Source: Entomomonas sp. E2T0 (lineage in GTDB: Bacteria; Pseudomonadota; Gammaproteobacteria; Pseudomonadales; Pseudomonadaceae). From it: 64,000 bases of DNA. Position 1 is the first letter of the stretch, and each line of letters begins with the position of its first letter. Below are positions 50,101 to 58,783 of the stretch, one piece after another. The stretch covers positions 2,232,001 to 2,296,000 of the forward strand of contig NZ_CP094972.1 of the NCBI RefSeq assembly GCF_025985425.1, in the 5' to 3' direction. Position numbers and translations under genes: made by a program. The notes under the pieces are model-generated. The model was not told the DNA's origin, made no database searches, and saw only the letters and a list, made by a program, of their open reading frames with translations.

Positions 50101-51286
50101 GTTTAGTTTGACTATAAGAGATGGTAGTTGTTAATCCTCTTTGATTAGTTACTTTTAAAAGATAGTCACCATCTCTAGTAAATGTTTCGGTTACTGCACC
50201 ATTGACAGCAGTAGATTTCTTTTTACCTTCTTTATTAAAAGAAGTAACAGTTTTCTTGCCTAAAGGATCTATTATAGTAATAGTGTATTCTTTGTTTGTA
50301 CTGTTATATTGTGTGCTATAGGCAGTAACAGCCTCAGTTTTATCAATAACTTTAGCCACACGTGATGTTTTAACTTCTTTTAGGTCTGTACGATATTTAT
50401 TTTTTTTAATTACATTGGTTGGTGAAGTTTGAATAATGGCCTTACCACTTGTCATTGCTGTTTGTGGAGCAATAACACTATCAGTATATTCAATTTTTAT
50501 AATACCGCCATCTGGTTCAGTTTTTTGGTTAAGTTGGCCTTTACTATCATAGCCATAGTGCCAATCATTACCAAGTACATCCGTTACCTTAACTAAAAGA
50601 TTACCTTGCCAATGATAAGTAACTGTTCGGTTCTCACGATCTTTTACTTGTGTTAGGCGATCATTAGTATCATAGGTGAAGCTATAAACTAATTCTCCAT
50701 GATGATCTTTTACTGCTGTACGAGCTCCTTGATTATCTAGCACAAAAGATACTTTAACATTATTAGGATTACCGTATTCTGTTATACGGCCTTTATCATC
50801 ATAGTTAATCCAATTGCCTTGACGATCGTACCATTGCCAGCCTGTATCAGTTTTTTTAATATAAACTTGATCAAATCGATAGAGATTAATATCACCTGTA
50901 CGTTCAAAAATGATATTGGCACGGTCTATATATTGTATGCTGTTATCAAGTGGATTATGGATAAAGCGTAAATTAGTCCATGCTGGATTAACATACCAGC
51001 GACCATTTTCCCAAGTACGATTTATTTGTATATTGCCACCTAATGCTTTAACACTTAAGTCAACAGTGCTTTCAGTATATTCTGTATTAGGTAATTTTAT
51101 TTTTGCATTGGGTACATTGGTTATACTTTGTTCTGAACCATCAAAGTTAAATAATGCTTGTGCTAATACTGTTTTAGGTATGGATATAATGATCATTATA
51201 ATCATTAAACCAATAGGTATTAAATAATCTGTAAATGATTTTTTTACATGTTTTCTTTTGTGTTTTTTTCGTTTAATAATTGACAT
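47156..51286 (-). CDS. Sec-exported RHS/YD-repeat protein with a Cys-rich tip
   Basis: A 1376-residue RHS-type protein. A very basic start (KRKKHKRKHVKK) precedes a hydrophobic export signal (LIPIGLMIIMIIISI, cut near VLAQA). Then a DUF6531-like region, about 25 YD repeats (for example YDALGNIIKQIKPLGGETKQ; YDYDKNNNLTKETY), the RHS core (HYLHSDHLGTPQIATNSNGK, ESGLHYNYFRDYNSNIGRYI, DPIGLEGGINLYEYVENNP), and a variable tip of about 125 residues with eight or more cysteines (GCKARAECDD, GNCPKDPKQR, LGCKPKHNACVCVKKG). RHS cages usually hold a C-terminal toxin; this tip looks more like a disulfide-rich secreted domain. No immunity gene follows. Last gene of the four-gene operon. Confidence 0.88.
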   Translation of the reverse strand: MSIIKRKKHKRKHVKKSFTDYLIPIGLMIIMIIISIPKTVLAQALFNFDGSEQSITNVPNAKIKLPNTEYTESTVDLSVKALGGNIQINRTWENGRWYVNPAWTNLRFIHNPLDNSIQYIDRANIIFERTGDINLYRFDQVYIKKTDTGWQWYDRQGNWINYDDKGRITEYGNPNNVKVSFVLDNQGARTAVKDHHGELVYSFTYDTNDRLTQVKDRENRTVTYHWQGNLLVKVTDVLGNDWHYGYDSKGQLNQKTEPDGGIIKIEYTDSVIAPQTAMTSGKAIIQTSPTNVIKKNKYRTDLKEVKTSRVAKVIDKTEAVTAYSTQYNSTNKEYTITIIDPLGKKTVTSFNKEGKKKSTAVNGAVTETFTRDGDYLLKVTNQRGLTTTISYSQTKQPIKIIYPDGSFEQFEYNNLDQKTRHINQLGNITTWQYDPVGNLIKQVEAQGKPEQKVTTWTQDIYGQTTINTTGENDKAITLNYSYDQYGNVKKYTDGNGNSYTYTYNIQGQIISKTNPLNNTWKTDYNLAGYPLQSIDPLNNITKYSTDFIGRVTEVIDPLGYKRNYNYNFDSNGLKVEQINELSQTTTDYYDTLARPIKTISPSGLETIQLYDNDGNLKQLTEPTGNSILIEYGAIGSGLEGLETRVFYPTYSEAFKYDELNRPAQISQTLDSNTSLVSHISYNKLDEVTHIIKPNNSSLIFEYDALGNIIKQIKPLGGETKQAWDIFGNITQVLDAKGNIYTFDYDKNNNLTKETYALGSIIENTYDTANQLIQQKYADGNTITYQYDKAGRKIKDIFTAKNQTIPSQTITYIYNKINQLTEIIQSGDSNTHFVYTLDPLGRKTKETITYGIGIHKVTSVLKYTYDEDDALTSITYPDNTTVNYTYEKGLLKQILLPNKETINWTNYKQSKPTKILFPSALQTYQYDNLLRPLDIKVITKNNDVLMSRRYTYDLIGNIQHIETENGKRNYTYDLLDQLILSQPSQQLQQKGLPIESYSYDQIGNRIGSTHQIGNWLYNDKNQLIEWGENQQKTILTYTENGHLASETNVNKQLNYIYNVANRLVAINNADNTEIASYQYDPFGRRISKTVNGATTYFIYSDNGLIAELNDQGLMQIAYGWEPNTDWGTAPLWQANIITNNSLTTAQYHYLHSDHLGTPQIATNSNGKVTWQSVSESFGKTVTNPNNQITMNLRFPGQYFDQESGLHYNYFRDYNSNIGRYIQSDPIGLEGGINLYEYVENNPLNKFDNNGLYPTTVDAACRQNPTLCAAVGGARTKPSTSPVVDTMPPLFPPEKRGSDWGCKARAECDDNKPGNCPKDPKQRAKFATWYDPNFHVARSTASTLATQRLGCKPKHNACVCVKKGKQIYRGGCGNKQGN

Positions 51287-51301
51287 AGATAATTCCTTAA
51301 A

Positions 51302-54300
51302 TTAATTAACTGGTGATGAGCCTGTGCCACCACAACCATCTTCACAATCTGGGATACATGCAGGTGTTAAAGGCATAGGGTTTGGTGTAACTAAACCACC
51401 ACCTGTCCAGCCGCCTGATGCGCCGCCTGAAGTACCACCACCAAAACCTCCTGAACCCCATCCGCCGATATTGTTACTACCACCAACAGAGGCTGTATTA
51501 CAGCTTTTACCTGCTACTTTGTTGTAATTACCTTGGCTTCTTCCATTTGAGGTGTCGCCATTGGCGCATTCGCTAGTGTGTTCTTCTGAGAAGTATTTAA
51601 CATAAGAGTCACAATCTTCGTTTGTGGTCTCTGTGCTAAAGGCACTAGCCATTCTGAAAGCAGGTTTTGCTAAGGCTGTGACTTTATAAGGGATAACAAT
51701 TCTTGTTTTAGGGGCGATAGTAGTAGGTACTTCAGCTAAGAATTCGTAATGGAATTTAGTATCTGAAGTGGGTGGGAAAAATTTAACATTTTCTGCCTGT
51801 ACTAAACCGTAATTTGTTAATACTAATTCACCCGTTTTTATATCACCTGCTTGCATGCCATTTAGGCTGATAGACATAGGTTCAAATACCATAACAGGAG
51901 CGGGCACTTGGGTATTAAAGCTTGCTTCTAGTTCAATTTCATATTCATCTTGAACAGTAGTTTCTGTAACATTGAATTCAATATTAATGAGCTGATATTC
52001 CATAAAAATATGTTCATTGGTTGTTACATTGGGACGTATTACTAACATGCCACTTGTATCCACATGATCTGTTGCGCTGGCACGATAGCGATAAATGCCT
52101 GGAGGAATATCATTAAGCTCAGCAAGACCTTGTTGATTAGTTTTTAATTGGTATTGTTGTGTAAGTACATTCTCGTTTTGTAGTTTAATAGTGACGTTAG
52201 CTACACCTTGAATAGGTAAGCCATTTTCATCCAATGTTGCCGTGTAGATATCGGCTACATCAAACATGACAGAGCCTTGTCCATGTTGTGTGACAGATAC
52301 AGAAACAGGAATAGTGCCGCCGTTACCATTGCTTGCTGTTACGATAATATTAAATTTATAAATACCATCTGCTAAGTTGCTATCTGGTTGTGCAGTAAGC
52401 TGTAAATCTACTGTTTCACCTACTTCTAGTGAGCCTAATTGATTGCTACTAATAAATACCCAATTAGGTGCTGGGTTGTTGTTTTGATCTAGCAGTTTAA
52501 TTTGTACATTTTCAGCAGCAATTAAGCCTTTATTGGTAAGTTTGACACTTTCAACAATACTGCTTGCTTGTTGGACACCTGTTTCTATATAGGTTGGTGT
52601 AACAGTAAGTGCAGGTGTGGCAGGTGTTAAACGGTAGTTAATTTGGAATTTACCACGCTCTAAATTGCCTGAATCTGTAGCGAAGGCTGTTAAAAATAAT
52701 GTGCCTGTTTCGGGTGCTGTATCATCTGCTTTGAAGTTAATAATAAGGGGCGCACTTTTGCCTGCTGCTATGTTAACTGTGGCACTGGTATCAATTTCAA
52801 TGCCTTTAGGTAAAGTACCTGTAGGCTGATCTTCTGCTCTTAATTCCCAATGCAGATTGGTTGCTCCAGCACTGGTAGTAGCTGTTACTTTGATGGGGGT
52901 TGCTAAGTGTCTAGCAGTGGTTAGGTTGTAACCTGTTATATCAAATTTAATGCGATTGATGGCAAAGTTACCTTGTGCATAGGTTTTTGATTCTTTCGGG
53001 TGAATAGCCATTGCGGTATAAAGCCCAGCATCATGCGCCGCTGGTTGAAAGGTATAGGAGAATGCACCTGTTGCATCAGTAACTACATTAATTGTTTTAT
53101 CAAAGCCATTGGTAGTCAGTAACAGTGTTAAAGGCAGATTAGCTGCTTTTTCAGCATCTGTTCGATAAATAGCATGCCCTGTAAATGTAATAGGCTGTGG
53201 CCCATAACTTGTTTTAGGTGAAATATCGGTTATTTCTCCTGTATAGATAGTTTGTGGTATTTCAGGTTGCTGTATATCCACTTTTACTTGACGGGTTAAT
53301 GTAACTATTTTATTACTGCTATTAATGACATTAACTTTAATAGTGTAATCACCATTTTTAAGTTGAGTAACATCCCATTGGTATTGATAGGGAATTTTGG
53401 TTAATGTGGCTTTTTTGCTGTTGTTGATATAGATTTCAACTTGTTTAATCGCTAGTTCATCAATAGCACTGATTTCAATTTGAGTGGGTGCTACTAGGGT
53501 TAAACCTTCTGTTGGTGTAACAAAACTGGCTGTAGGAATAGGTAGTTTATATTCAACACTAATAAGGTTGCTTAGCTCGCTTGTTCCTGAATCAGTTTTA
53601 ATAGTTGCACTTAGTTGATAGTTACCTTCAGTAGGTAAAGTAATAGTGGTGCTAAAGTTATTTTGTTGATCAACTTCAAGCTCAGAACCTATTGCTTGAG
53701 CATTGAGAAAGAGTTGTACTAAACCGCCTGCTTCACCTTTGCCAGACACCATTACAGATGCTTGATTAAGCTTACTATTGGTAACAGGAGTTATAATGGT
53801 AGGCGCTAAAAGCTCTATTGATTTAATATTAGAAAAATCTGAAATATTACCAATTTGGTCAACGGCATTTATGCGTGCATAGAGTGATCCTCTATGGTTG
53901 ATACTTGTAATAGTGGCAGAAGTGTTTTCAATAGAAAGTTGCTCTGTCACTAGGATAGTATCAAATGCTTCATCACTGGCTATTTGTAGATTAACTACGG
54001 CAAGGCCACTGATATCATCACTTGCTTGATAGGTAATTTTAAGAGTTTCATCGTTTAAGCGGGAGAAGCTATCAACCTGTACTTGGGGTTTGCCTGTATC
54101 TACTGTGATAGGTAAAGAAAAACCTGACCAAAATTCCCATGTGCCACCATTGTTAATACTGCCTCTTACTCTAGCTTTGTAGCTTTTGCCATTGGTTAGG
54201 TTGGTGTTATAGGTAAACTCACCTACATTACCTACAACCTGTTGTAAAACAGTATTACCTTGTTGATCCTGAATTTCTATTTCGTAGGAGGTCAGTGTAG

Positions 54301-55108
54301 CAAGTTGGCTCCATGTCCAATGTAAATTTGTTTTTGTATAGCGACTAGCTGCTACTGGTGGTCTAACACTAAGTCCTGAAATATCGATAAAGTCATATTC
54401 AGCTTTTGTGTTAACCGTATAGCCTGTTAGTGATTCATTAGGTGTAAATACAATAGCTTGTTCAGAGGACAAAGCATTGCTTTGATTACAGCTAATTTGT
54501 TGTGCTAGTTTGTTTTCTCCTTGAATACCAATGGTTGCACTGTTACCTTTACTACGATCATCAAATAGATTACGGTACTGGAATTTTATTTCATTAGAGC
54601 CTTCAAATAGAATGGCTTGGAAGGTGCCCATAGGTAAATTAGAACCATAAAAATATTGATTAGTCCATTGCACAATTAATTGGCGATCTGGTGCTTCACC
54701 AATGGTTTCATAATAAACGGTACCATTAGGTTGGCCTGTTACATTGGTTCTTAAATCATCCCAAAATACATAAAGTGTATTATTTAGACTGCTAGGTAAA
54801 CAGTTATTAGAATAGGCTGTTGATGGATTGGTAAATTGTAGTAGCCCATTGGTTGAAGCATAAAAATCCTTAAATTCCTGTTGGTAGAATTTAAAGTTAA
54901 ACCCAATAGGGAAAGGGCCTTTAACTTGATCATCACCTGTTAAACCTGTATCCGTGGCTGCTATTGTTAAATTGCTTATTGCGATAAGACTACAAAAAGC
55001 AATTAAGCTGGTTATTCTCTTTAATGTTAATGTGAGTAATCGATAACTTTGTTTTTTAATTAGGTAAAGTAAAAACAAGGTTCGATTATAGTGTTGCAAT
55101 ATGTTCAT
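51302..55108 (-). CDS. large secreted Ig/FN3-like surface protein
   Basis: A 1268-residue secreted protein. A hydrophobic segment with LIAFCSLIAISNLTIAA (about residues 35-52) should act as signal. The next 200 residues (GLTGDDQVKGPFPIGFNFKF, YASTNGLLQF, WDDLRT) resemble the nidogen-like or GEVED-neighbouring beta domains that often precede FN3 modules; then FN3-like and Ig-like repeats (FTYNTNLTNGKSYKARVRGS; VKQVEIYINNSKKATLTKIP), a CARDB-like unit (ESVKLTNKGLIAAENVQIKL) and a SdrD/Cna-like unit. The tail is Gly-rich with several cysteines (CIPDCEDGCGGTG). It lies 15 bp upstream of the RHS gene, so the two probably function together as a surface complex. Confidence 0.7.
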   Translation of the reverse strand: MNILQHYNRTLFLLYLIKKQSYRLLTLTLKRITSLIAFCSLIAISNLTIAATDTGLTGDDQVKGPFPIGFNFKFYQQEFKDFYASTNGLLQFTNPSTAYSNNCLPSSLNNTLYVFWDDLRTNVTGQPNGTVYYETIGEAPDRQLIVQWTNQYFYGSNLPMGTFQAILFEGSNEIKFQYRNLFDDRSKGNSATIGIQGENKLAQQISCNQSNALSSEQAIVFTPNESLTGYTVNTKAEYDFIDISGLSVRPPVAASRYTKTNLHWTWSQLATLTSYEIEIQDQQGNTVLQQVVGNVGEFTYNTNLTNGKSYKARVRGSINNGGTWEFWSGFSLPITVDTGKPQVQVDSFSRLNDETLKITYQASDDISGLAVVNLQIASDEAFDTILVTEQLSIENTSATITSINHRGSLYARINAVDQIGNISDFSNIKSIELLAPTIITPVTNSKLNQASVMVSGKGEAGGLVQLFLNAQAIGSELEVDQQNNFSTTITLPTEGNYQLSATIKTDSGTSELSNLISVEYKLPIPTASFVTPTEGLTLVAPTQIEISAIDELAIKQVEIYINNSKKATLTKIPYQYQWDVTQLKNGDYTIKVNVINSSNKIVTLTRQVKVDIQQPEIPQTIYTGEITDISPKTSYGPQPITFTGHAIYRTDAEKAANLPLTLLLTTNGFDKTINVVTDATGAFSYTFQPAAHDAGLYTAMAIHPKESKTYAQGNFAINRIKFDITGYNLTTARHLATPIKVTATTSAGATNLHWELRAEDQPTGTLPKGIEIDTSATVNIAAGKSAPLIINFKADDTAPETGTLFLTAFATDSGNLERGKFQINYRLTPATPALTVTPTYIETGVQQASSIVESVKLTNKGLIAAENVQIKLLDQNNNPAPNWVFISSNQLGSLEVGETVDLQLTAQPDSNLADGIYKFNIIVTASNGNGGTIPVSVSVTQHGQGSVMFDVADIYTATLDENGLPIQGVANVTIKLQNENVLTQQYQLKTNQQGLAELNDIPPGIYRYRASATDHVDTSGMLVIRPNVTTNEHIFMEYQLINIEFNVTETTVQDEYEIELEASFNTQVPAPVMVFEPMSISLNGMQAGDIKTGELVLTNYGLVQAENVKFFPPTSDTKFHYEFLAEVPTTIAPKTRIVIPYKVTALAKPAFRMASAFSTETTNEDCDSYVKYFSEEHTSECANGDTSNGRSQGNYNKVAGKSCNTASVGGSNNIGGWGSGGFGGGTSGGASGGWTGGGLVTPNPMPLTPACIPDCEDGCGGTGSSPVN

Positions 55109-55139
55109 ATATTATTACCTTATAATGCGTTTATAGGAA

Positions 55140-56000
55140 TTAACGACAGGAGCGAATAGATGCTTTTGCTGCGTTATTTCGAATGCTTTGTTGCTGATTG
55201 ATATAATCGTTATAATTTTGTACGCCTCCCTGTAACCACACGATTTGTTTAGAATCTGTAAGGTTATTTAATGTCTGTTGCCAATGCTTTGTTGTCGCTT
55301 GATCTTGAGTAATAAGTACAAGCTGAATAGGGGTTAATTGGTTGAATTGAGATAACGTTTGGTGAATGGCCAAAACAACGTTATCTGTTGTGGATACCAG
55401 TTGTTTAAATGGTTTTATGGGTAATGCCTGTAAATCATCTTCGGCAATATCAATAACAATGGTTTTCCATGGGCTAGCCATTGAGCCAGACCAATATTGC
55501 TCAGGTGTTATTTCGTAATGTTGCTGTTGGCTTTTATCCAAAACATAAGCACCACCTTCTAAAGCATAAACTGCTGTAAAACCTGCTTGCTTTAGTTGTA
55601 TGCAGGCTTTATTTAGCATAACCTGATCAAAGCCCGTGCCAACTAATACAATAGGTTGTTGCTTTAGAAACTGTTTGTTAGGTAAAGCAGAGAGAGGAAT
55701 ATCTAATAAACCATTTAATGGTAATGCTTTTTGCTCAGTTTTAGACCTTACATCAACCAATGTTATTGTTTCTTTTTGAGCTAATACCGTTATTTCAGAA
55801 TCTTTAATCCAACAACTATTGTCTAAACTGTGTTGGTGACTTACAAAGTTAATCTGGTTATGTTGATCTGTTTGTTCATTAGCTAATGTATTATTTGGAC
55901 AGCCAGCATAACTCTGTAGGCATTGTGTAATAATTAATAACAGACCTAGATAAAGCCCACCCTTGTTACTAAACTGTTTGTTTCCTAAAAAACTCATCAT
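55140..56000 (-). CDS. exported rhodanese-like protein, catalytic Cys missing
   Basis: A 286-residue exported protein; signal LYLGLLLIITQCLQSYAG (residues 17-34). Residues about 70-155 form a rhodanese domain (ITLVDVRSKTEQKALPLNGL, IPLSALP, AGFTAVYALEGGAYVLDK), but the active loop, normally C-x-x-G-x-R after the IVLY strand, reads VGTGFDQ and has no cysteine. A second half (LVLITQDQATTKHWQQTLNN, IVWLQGGVQNY) is a diverged repeat, also without the cysteine. So it is probably a binding module rather than a sulfurtransferase. Between the SdrD/DUF11 and Ig/FN3 genes with gaps of 14 and 31 bp. Confidence 0.75.
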   Translation of the reverse strand: MMSFLGNKQFSNKGGLYLGLLLIITQCLQSYAGCPNNTLANEQTDQHNQINFVSHQHSLDNSCWIKDSEITVLAQKETITLVDVRSKTEQKALPLNGLLDIPLSALPNKQFLKQQPIVLVGTGFDQVMLNKACIQLKQAGFTAVYALEGGAYVLDKSQQQHYEITPEQYWSGSMASPWKTIVIDIAEDDLQALPIKPFKQLVSTTDNVVLAIHQTLSQFNQLTPIQLVLITQDQATTKHWQQTLNNLTDSKQIVWLQGGVQNYNDYINQQQSIRNNAAKASIRSCR

Positions 56001-56014
56001 GGTATCCTTACCTA

Positions 56015-58120
56015 TTAATAGTTTGATGCAACTTGAGTAATAAATTGTTCAAATCCAAGCTTTAATTTTGCAGTTGCTGTGGTTAGCAAAGTAACAGTTG
56101 CTGTATTATTGGTTGGATTTTTATCCTCTGTTTGGCTTTTAATAGTAGCTGTTACAGGGACATTACCAGTTGCTTGCATAACTCTTGTATTTATCTGTAA
56201 GGTATATGACGCACCTGACGGAATTTTATTGATAACCCAACGACCATTACTATTGATAACTTGACCAGCAGTGCTGCTAATAAGATAAACTCTTAAGTTT
56301 TTAGGAATAGATAAATCTACGCTTGTGTCTATCGCATCACTAGGGCCATGATTAGTTAAAGTAACCGTGTATTTAACGGTATCATCAACGTTAGCGGAAT
56401 TGGTTGAGGTAACTATGCCAATATCAAGATCTGCTGTATTGGTTTGGGGTAGTGCTATTTCGCTACTTACTTTGGCAAACAGATTGCCATCCACTTGTAT
56501 ACCAGCAGCTAATTGAATATCAGAAATTTTGCTTATTTGGGTTATTGCATTTGCTGCTGTAGTGGTTGCTTGACCATCATTTAGGCCATTAAGTGGCAAG
56601 GCTTGTAGAGAGTAATTACCGGGATTTAATCCTACGAAATTAAAATGACCTTGGTTATCTGTATAAGCCTGTGCAGATATTTTTATACCATCTTGATCTG
56701 TTCCTGTTAACTGAATACCTGCAACGCCAATACCTTTTTCTGACTCATCAAATATACCGTTATCATTAGTATCGTTATACACAATGCCTGCTAATGATGC
56801 TTTATTGGTTATTTCAGTAAATGTAAACTGATATTGGCCTGTTGAATTTGTATCAAATAAATGAATAAAGTAAGACCAAGATAAATCTTCATTACGCTCT
56901 TTTGATAGCCAAACGTTCTCATGAGCAATCACTTTGCCATCAGAGCGCTGCATATTGATAGGTGTTCTAGTGCCATTAAATGGATCAGCTAGCTTGGTGT
57001 AAACTAGCCCCATTGTGGCAGGAAAGCTAACATCATATTTACCATTATTAGCTTGCAGTAAACTTTGTGAAGATAGATCACTGACTTCTGAATCAATACC
57101 CTCTGATTCATATACTCTTAAGGTGTCTTGGTCAAATGCAAGAAAGTCACGAACATTATCTCGATTAGCAAGGTCAACTTTAACATCATGCACTAATGTA
57201 TGCGTATTCACACTGTCAATTAAAGAGGTTAATTTACCGCCTAAACCATCTGCATGAGAATAGCTTGCTGTAAACTCAGTAAACTTGCCAGACAGTGAAG
57301 TAATAACATTCCAACGACCTACTTGTGAAGTATTAGGCTGTATATCTCCTAAATTAAGTAGTAAGCTTTTGCCAATAAGTTGATCGGCTACATAACCACC
57401 AATAATCTCAAAATTAACTAATAAGTTTTGAGCATTATCTACAATCTTTGGTTGAGCAGATTCAATGGCTGTATTATTAGCAATACCATATCCTGTATTT
57501 TTAACTCTCACACCTAAAGTGAAGGGAATAGAAGGTTCTATCTCTGTAGTAAAAGCATCATCACCATAAACATCTTCAGGAAAAAAGTAATCTAAAACTA
57601 ATTTAGGTAAAGGTCTTACCGTAATATAATCTGGTGTAACATCAACGCTTGTTTCTTCCCCATTTAAGGTATAACTTACTTTTGCACCCACATAATATAA
57701 TTGATCCCGTTCATCTGCCGCTCCATAGGCAGGAATAATTAACCAGTGGATTTCAGCTGAAGACTTACTGGCAATCTCACCTGTACCTGAAATATTTTCG
57801 ATACCAGAAAGTGAATCTACTTTGTAAAAAAACAGTGCATCTGTTTCATTAGCATCTTCAGTCACTGAGACAGGTTGATTGTTTTGATCCTCAAATAGCA
57901 GTTCAATACGAATATTTTCTAATTTTGCAGAAGTTAAACCATTATTAATCAGCATTTTTGCGTCAAACGCTTGCCGTTCAAATGATAGTTTTTGCTCAAT
58001 AATCACTTTAACTTCAGCACACTCTGCATCTTGGGCGAGAACTACTTTAAAAGGCGATATAGAGAGCACCATAAAGAGCAAGGTGAATATACGCCGATAG
58101 TGTTTTTTAAATTTTTTCAT
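56015..58120 (-). CDS. secreted SdrD-B/DUF11 surface protein
   Basis: A 701-residue secreted protein. Signal peptide MKKFKKHYRRIFTLLFMVLS... cut after LAQ. Beta-rich N-terminal 430 residues, then one SdrD B/Cna-type unit (SLAGIVYNDTNDNGIFDESE, GVAGIQLTGTDQDG, TDNQGHFNFVGLNPGNYSL) around residues 435-505, where the Asp/Asn run is a calcium site in the family, then a DUF11 repeat (DTVKYTVTLTNHGPSDAIDT, KNPTNNTATVTL) near 570-680. First gene of the four-gene operon; its leader and signal peptide are shared with the divergent gene at 58709. AAGGATTTCATA precedes the ATG. Confidence 0.8.
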   Translation of the reverse strand: MKKFKKHYRRIFTLLFMVLSISPFKVVLAQDAECAEVKVIIEQKLSFERQAFDAKMLINNGLTSAKLENIRIELLFEDQNNQPVSVTEDANETDALFFYKVDSLSGIENISGTGEIASKSSAEIHWLIIPAYGAADERDQLYYVGAKVSYTLNGEETSVDVTPDYITVRPLPKLVLDYFFPEDVYGDDAFTTEIEPSIPFTLGVRVKNTGYGIANNTAIESAQPKIVDNAQNLLVNFEIIGGYVADQLIGKSLLLNLGDIQPNTSQVGRWNVITSLSGKFTEFTASYSHADGLGGKLTSLIDSVNTHTLVHDVKVDLANRDNVRDFLAFDQDTLRVYESEGIDSEVSDLSSQSLLQANNGKYDVSFPATMGLVYTKLADPFNGTRTPINMQRSDGKVIAHENVWLSKERNEDLSWSYFIHLFDTNSTGQYQFTFTEITNKASLAGIVYNDTNDNGIFDESEKGIGVAGIQLTGTDQDGIKISAQAYTDNQGHFNFVGLNPGNYSLQALPLNGLNDGQATTTAANAITQISKISDIQLAAGIQVDGNLFAKVSSEIALPQTNTADLDIGIVTSTNSANVDDTVKYTVTLTNHGPSDAIDTSVDLSIPKNLRVYLISSTAGQVINSNGRWVINKIPSGASYTLQINTRVMQATGNVPVTATIKSQTEDKNPTNNTATVTLLTTATAKLKLGFEQFITQVASNY

Positions 58121-58289
58121 TATGAAATCCTTAGAGCCTCACCAGAAATAGATAAATTCCTATGAAGCTCCTATGTACTATTTATCTTATTAACTGTTTG
58201 ATATATCTGTTGTTTCTCTATTACGGCTAGAGATGAAGGCATGGTAGGTTGTTTATAGAGGCAATTCTTTTGGCTTAAACAAAAATTTT
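58048..58289 (-). repeat. left arm of a 240-bp inverted repeat
   Basis: It covers the first 73 bases of the SdrD-B/DUF11 gene (signal peptide) and about 170 bp of its leader. It is the reverse complement of 58542-58783 with only two mismatches seen by eye (one in the signal peptide region, one near the inner end). Confidence 0.9.
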
Positions 58290-58541
58290 ATAAGAATAAT
58301 AAATGCCTTATTTCAACCATTAATTAAATGAGGTTTATATGCTGTATATATCAAATAGTGATTTGCTATTTAATTAATAATAGTTACTACACCTCTAAAT
58401 TATTTAATCAATGGATAGTTTCTATGAGTAATTAGTTATTAATAAAAAGATAAACCTTAGAATTATCAAATTATTTTCATAATCTTTATCTGAAATCTGC
58501 TATAGCAAAACTTAGCTAATTTTTTTAATACACTTTTAATT
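58290..58541. other. unique spacer between the inverted-repeat arms
   Basis: About 250 bp of AT-rich DNA with no gene. Recombination between the arms would invert exactly this segment. It may contain promoter elements; I can see no strong sigma-70 pair on either strand by eye. Confidence 0.5.
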
Positions 58542-58783
58542 AATTTTTGCTTAAGCCAAAAGAATTGCCTCTATAAACAACCTACCATGCCTTCATCTCT
58601 AGCCGTAATAGAGAAACAACAGATATATCAAACAGTTAATAAGATAAATAGTACATAGGAGCTTCATAGGAATTTATCTATTTCTGGTGAGGCTCTAAGG
58701 ATTTCATAATGAAAAAATTTAAAAAACACTATCGGCGTATATTCACCTTGCTTTTTATGGTGCTCTCTATATCGCCTTTTAAG
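58542..58783 (+). repeat. right arm of the 240-bp inverted repeat
   Basis: It covers about 170 bp of leader and the first 75 bases of the calcium-repeat-like gene. Identity with the left arm stops at codon 25, within the signal peptide, where SPFKII follows instead of SPFKVV. Confidence 0.9.
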
